Source: Candidatus Aciduliprofundum sp.
GTDB taxonomy: Archaea > Thermoplasmatota > Thermoplasmata > Thermoplasmatales > Aciduliprofundaceae
Reading direction: 5' to 3'
Length of the DNA: 22,823 nt
Assembly: GCA_015523135.1 (NCBI GenBank)
Contig: WAKY01000155.1
Location: 1-22,823 of the forward strand
Shown: positions 22,051 through 22,823 of the stretch, piece after piece
How positions within the stretch are numbered: the stretch's first letter is position 1
Layout of the letters: every line of letters starts with the position of its first letter
Position numbers and translations under genes: made by a program
Notes under the pieces: generated by a model
What the model was told of the DNA's origin: nothing
Databases searched by the model: none
What the model saw: only the letters and a program-made list of their open reading frames with translations

Positions 22051-22764
22051 ATGCTTCACATAGGAACATGTGGCTTTCCTGTGGCTAGAAAGAAATACAC
22101 AAAAGAGTTTAAAGTTGTAGAAATTCAAAAAACATTCTACACACCCATAAAAGAAGAAACCGCAAAGAAGTGGAGAGAGAACGCGCCAAAGGATTTTGAA
22201 TTTACCATGAAAGCTCCACAAACCATAACTCATCCTCCAAATAGCCCTACATACAGAAGATACAAAGGAGAACTGAGAGATTTTGGATTTTTCAAAAACA
22301 ATAATGATGTAATGAACTCTTGGGAACACGCAAGAAAAATAGGAAAAATATTAAATGCTAAGATTATCATATTTCAATCTCCATCTAGCTTCAAAGAAAA
22401 TGAAGATAATGTTAGAAATATTTACAATTTTTTCAATAGCATAGAGAGAGATTTTATCTTCGGTTGGGAGCCACGGGGAGTATGGGAGAAAGAGAGAATA
22501 AAAAAGATATGCAGCGAGCTAGATTTAATTCATGTAGTAGATCCATTTAAAAATAAGAGAGTTTGGGGAGATTTCGGATACTATCGCTTGCATGGCATTA
22601 GAGGATACAAATACAAATATGCTGATTCTGATTTGGAAAAATTAATGAATATTGTTAAGGATGGAGATTATATTATGTTCAATAACACAAATATGTGGGA
22701 AGATGCAAAAAGATTCAAACTTCTACTTTTAGAAAAGCAGCTTCATAATGGGCATTATCAATAG
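22051..22764 (+). CDS. DUF72 (YecE-like) TIM-barrel protein, unknown function
   Basis: The 237-residue length and the motifs identify the DUF72 family: GTCGF near the N-terminus (5-9), KAPQTITH, FGWEPRG (137-143) and YYRLHG (177-182) in order. Family members are TIM barrels with a conserved surface of Trp, Glu, Arg and His, and look like enzymes. No activity is established, although a nuclease/sugar-isomerase resemblance is sometimes suggested. The gene has its own promoter. Its last 50 bases may overlap a convergent gene at the window edge. Confidence 0.88.
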   Translation: MLHIGTCGFPVARKKYTKEFKVVEIQKTFYTPIKEETAKKWRENAPKDFEFTMKAPQTITHPPNSPTYRRYKGELRDFGFFKNNNDVMNSWEHARKIGKILNAKIIIFQSPSSFKENEDNVRNIYNFFNSIERDFIFGWEPRGVWEKERIKKICSELDLIHVVDPFKNKRVWGDFGYYRLHGIRGYKYKYADSDLEKLMNIVKDGDYIMFNNTNMWEDAKRFKLLLLEKQLHNGHYQ

Positions 22765-22822
22765 CCAGAATAACTGTGCTTCCCCCAACAACAAAGTGCA
22801 AGGTTGCACTGCTATTTTCATC
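22715..22822 (-). CDS. Possible 3' end of a convergent gene, cut by the window edge
   Basis: On the minus strand a frame is open from the window edge to a TGA at 22715-22717, giving 35 residues ending NAHYEAAFLKVEV. The residue pattern (ATLHFVVGGSTVILAIDN) looks like beta-strand protein. It would fill the last 58 bases, which otherwise hold nothing. Convergent genes in this window do touch or overlap (porB by 13 bases), but a 50-base overlap would be longer. I do not recognise the family. A second minus-strand frame is also open here, so this may be chance. Confidence 0.3.
   Translation of the reverse strand, partial: DENSSATLHFVVGGSTVILAIDNAHYEAAFLKVEV
22795..22810. repeat. Perfect inverted repeat near the window edge
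   Basis: AGTGCAA-GG-TTGCACT is a perfect 7-base inverted repeat with a 2-base spacer, the same geometry as the palindrome at 11422-11437 but with a different sequence. It lies 30 bases after the DUF72 stop. It may be a protein-binding site, part of a terminator, or chance inside a gene entering from the right. Confidence 0.4.
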
Positions 22823-22823
22823 C

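Noticed and set aside
22729..22821. Second minus-strand frame at the right edge beginning ATG (MKIAVQPC...)
   Set aside because: About 30 codons with no promoter or ribosome binding site visible; the competing frame that enters from outside looks more like protein.
1..22823. CRISPR arrays, insertion sequences, prophage or toxin-antitoxin genes
   Set aside because: No repeated spacer-repeat pattern, transposase, integrase or small paired toxin/antitoxin frames are visible; the window reads as core chromosome.

Overview
The window looks like part of an AT-rich, probably thermophilic euryarchaeal chromosome. The evidence is several families known mainly from archaea (the PF04008 adenosine-specific kinase, a UPF0292-type Toprim protein, DUF2070, a TIGR00661/MJ1255-type glycosyltransferase), a four-subunit pyruvate:ferredoxin oxidoreductase, archaeal-type TrpRS, an AGA/ATA-rich codon style, and TATA boxes 24-29 nt before many start codons. 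Peptidases, a transaminase, glutamine synthetase and POR together suggest a peptide/amino-acid fermenter. A Thermoplasmata-related organism such as Aciduliprofundum is my best guess; it is an inference, not a demonstrated identity.

Layout. 1-56: the 5' part of tRNA-Val(CAC), minus strand, cut by the window edge. 139-1056: RNase Z. 1053-4116 (minus): adenosine-specific kinase, SAM methyltransferase and Toprim protein as a tight unit, then trpS with its own promoter, then a probable unannotated 37-residue protein. 4190-7938 (plus): glycerol kinase, a single-domain V4R protein, and a large sequon-rich membrane-anchored surface protein. 8007-10167 (plus): AlaX-L tRNA-editing protein overlapping an M42 aminopeptidase. 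10170-11372 (minus): class I aminotransferase, divergent from glutamine synthetase (11474-12787, plus). A perfect palindrome lies between their two promoters. 12812-13945: MfnA/PanD-like pyridoxal-phosphate decarboxylase. 13933-16893 (minus): porC-porD-porA-porB operon. 16968-18182: M20 peptidase. 18220-22015 (plus): MurG-like glycosyltransferase, UPF0104 membrane protein and DUF2070 membrane protein, a possible envelope-glycolipid module. 22051-22764: DUF72 protein. A possible minus-strand gene end lies at the right edge.

How the genes fit together. M42 and M20 peptidases release amino acids, the aminotransferase makes 2-oxo acids, POR oxidises pyruvate to acetyl-CoA and reduced ferredoxin, and glutamine synthetase recaptures ammonia. 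The MfnA-type enzyme could supply beta-alanine for coenzyme A. Genes at the head of a unit appear leaderless or nearly so (TATA but no Shine-Dalgarno), whereas most internal genes carry GGTGAT/GGAGG-like sites. No mobile element, CRISPR array, defence gene or gene-free stretch over 300 bases is visible. The parts least explained by known biology are the palindrome at 11422-11437, the glycosyltransferase/UPF0104/DUF2070 set, the surface protein, and the small gene after trpS.
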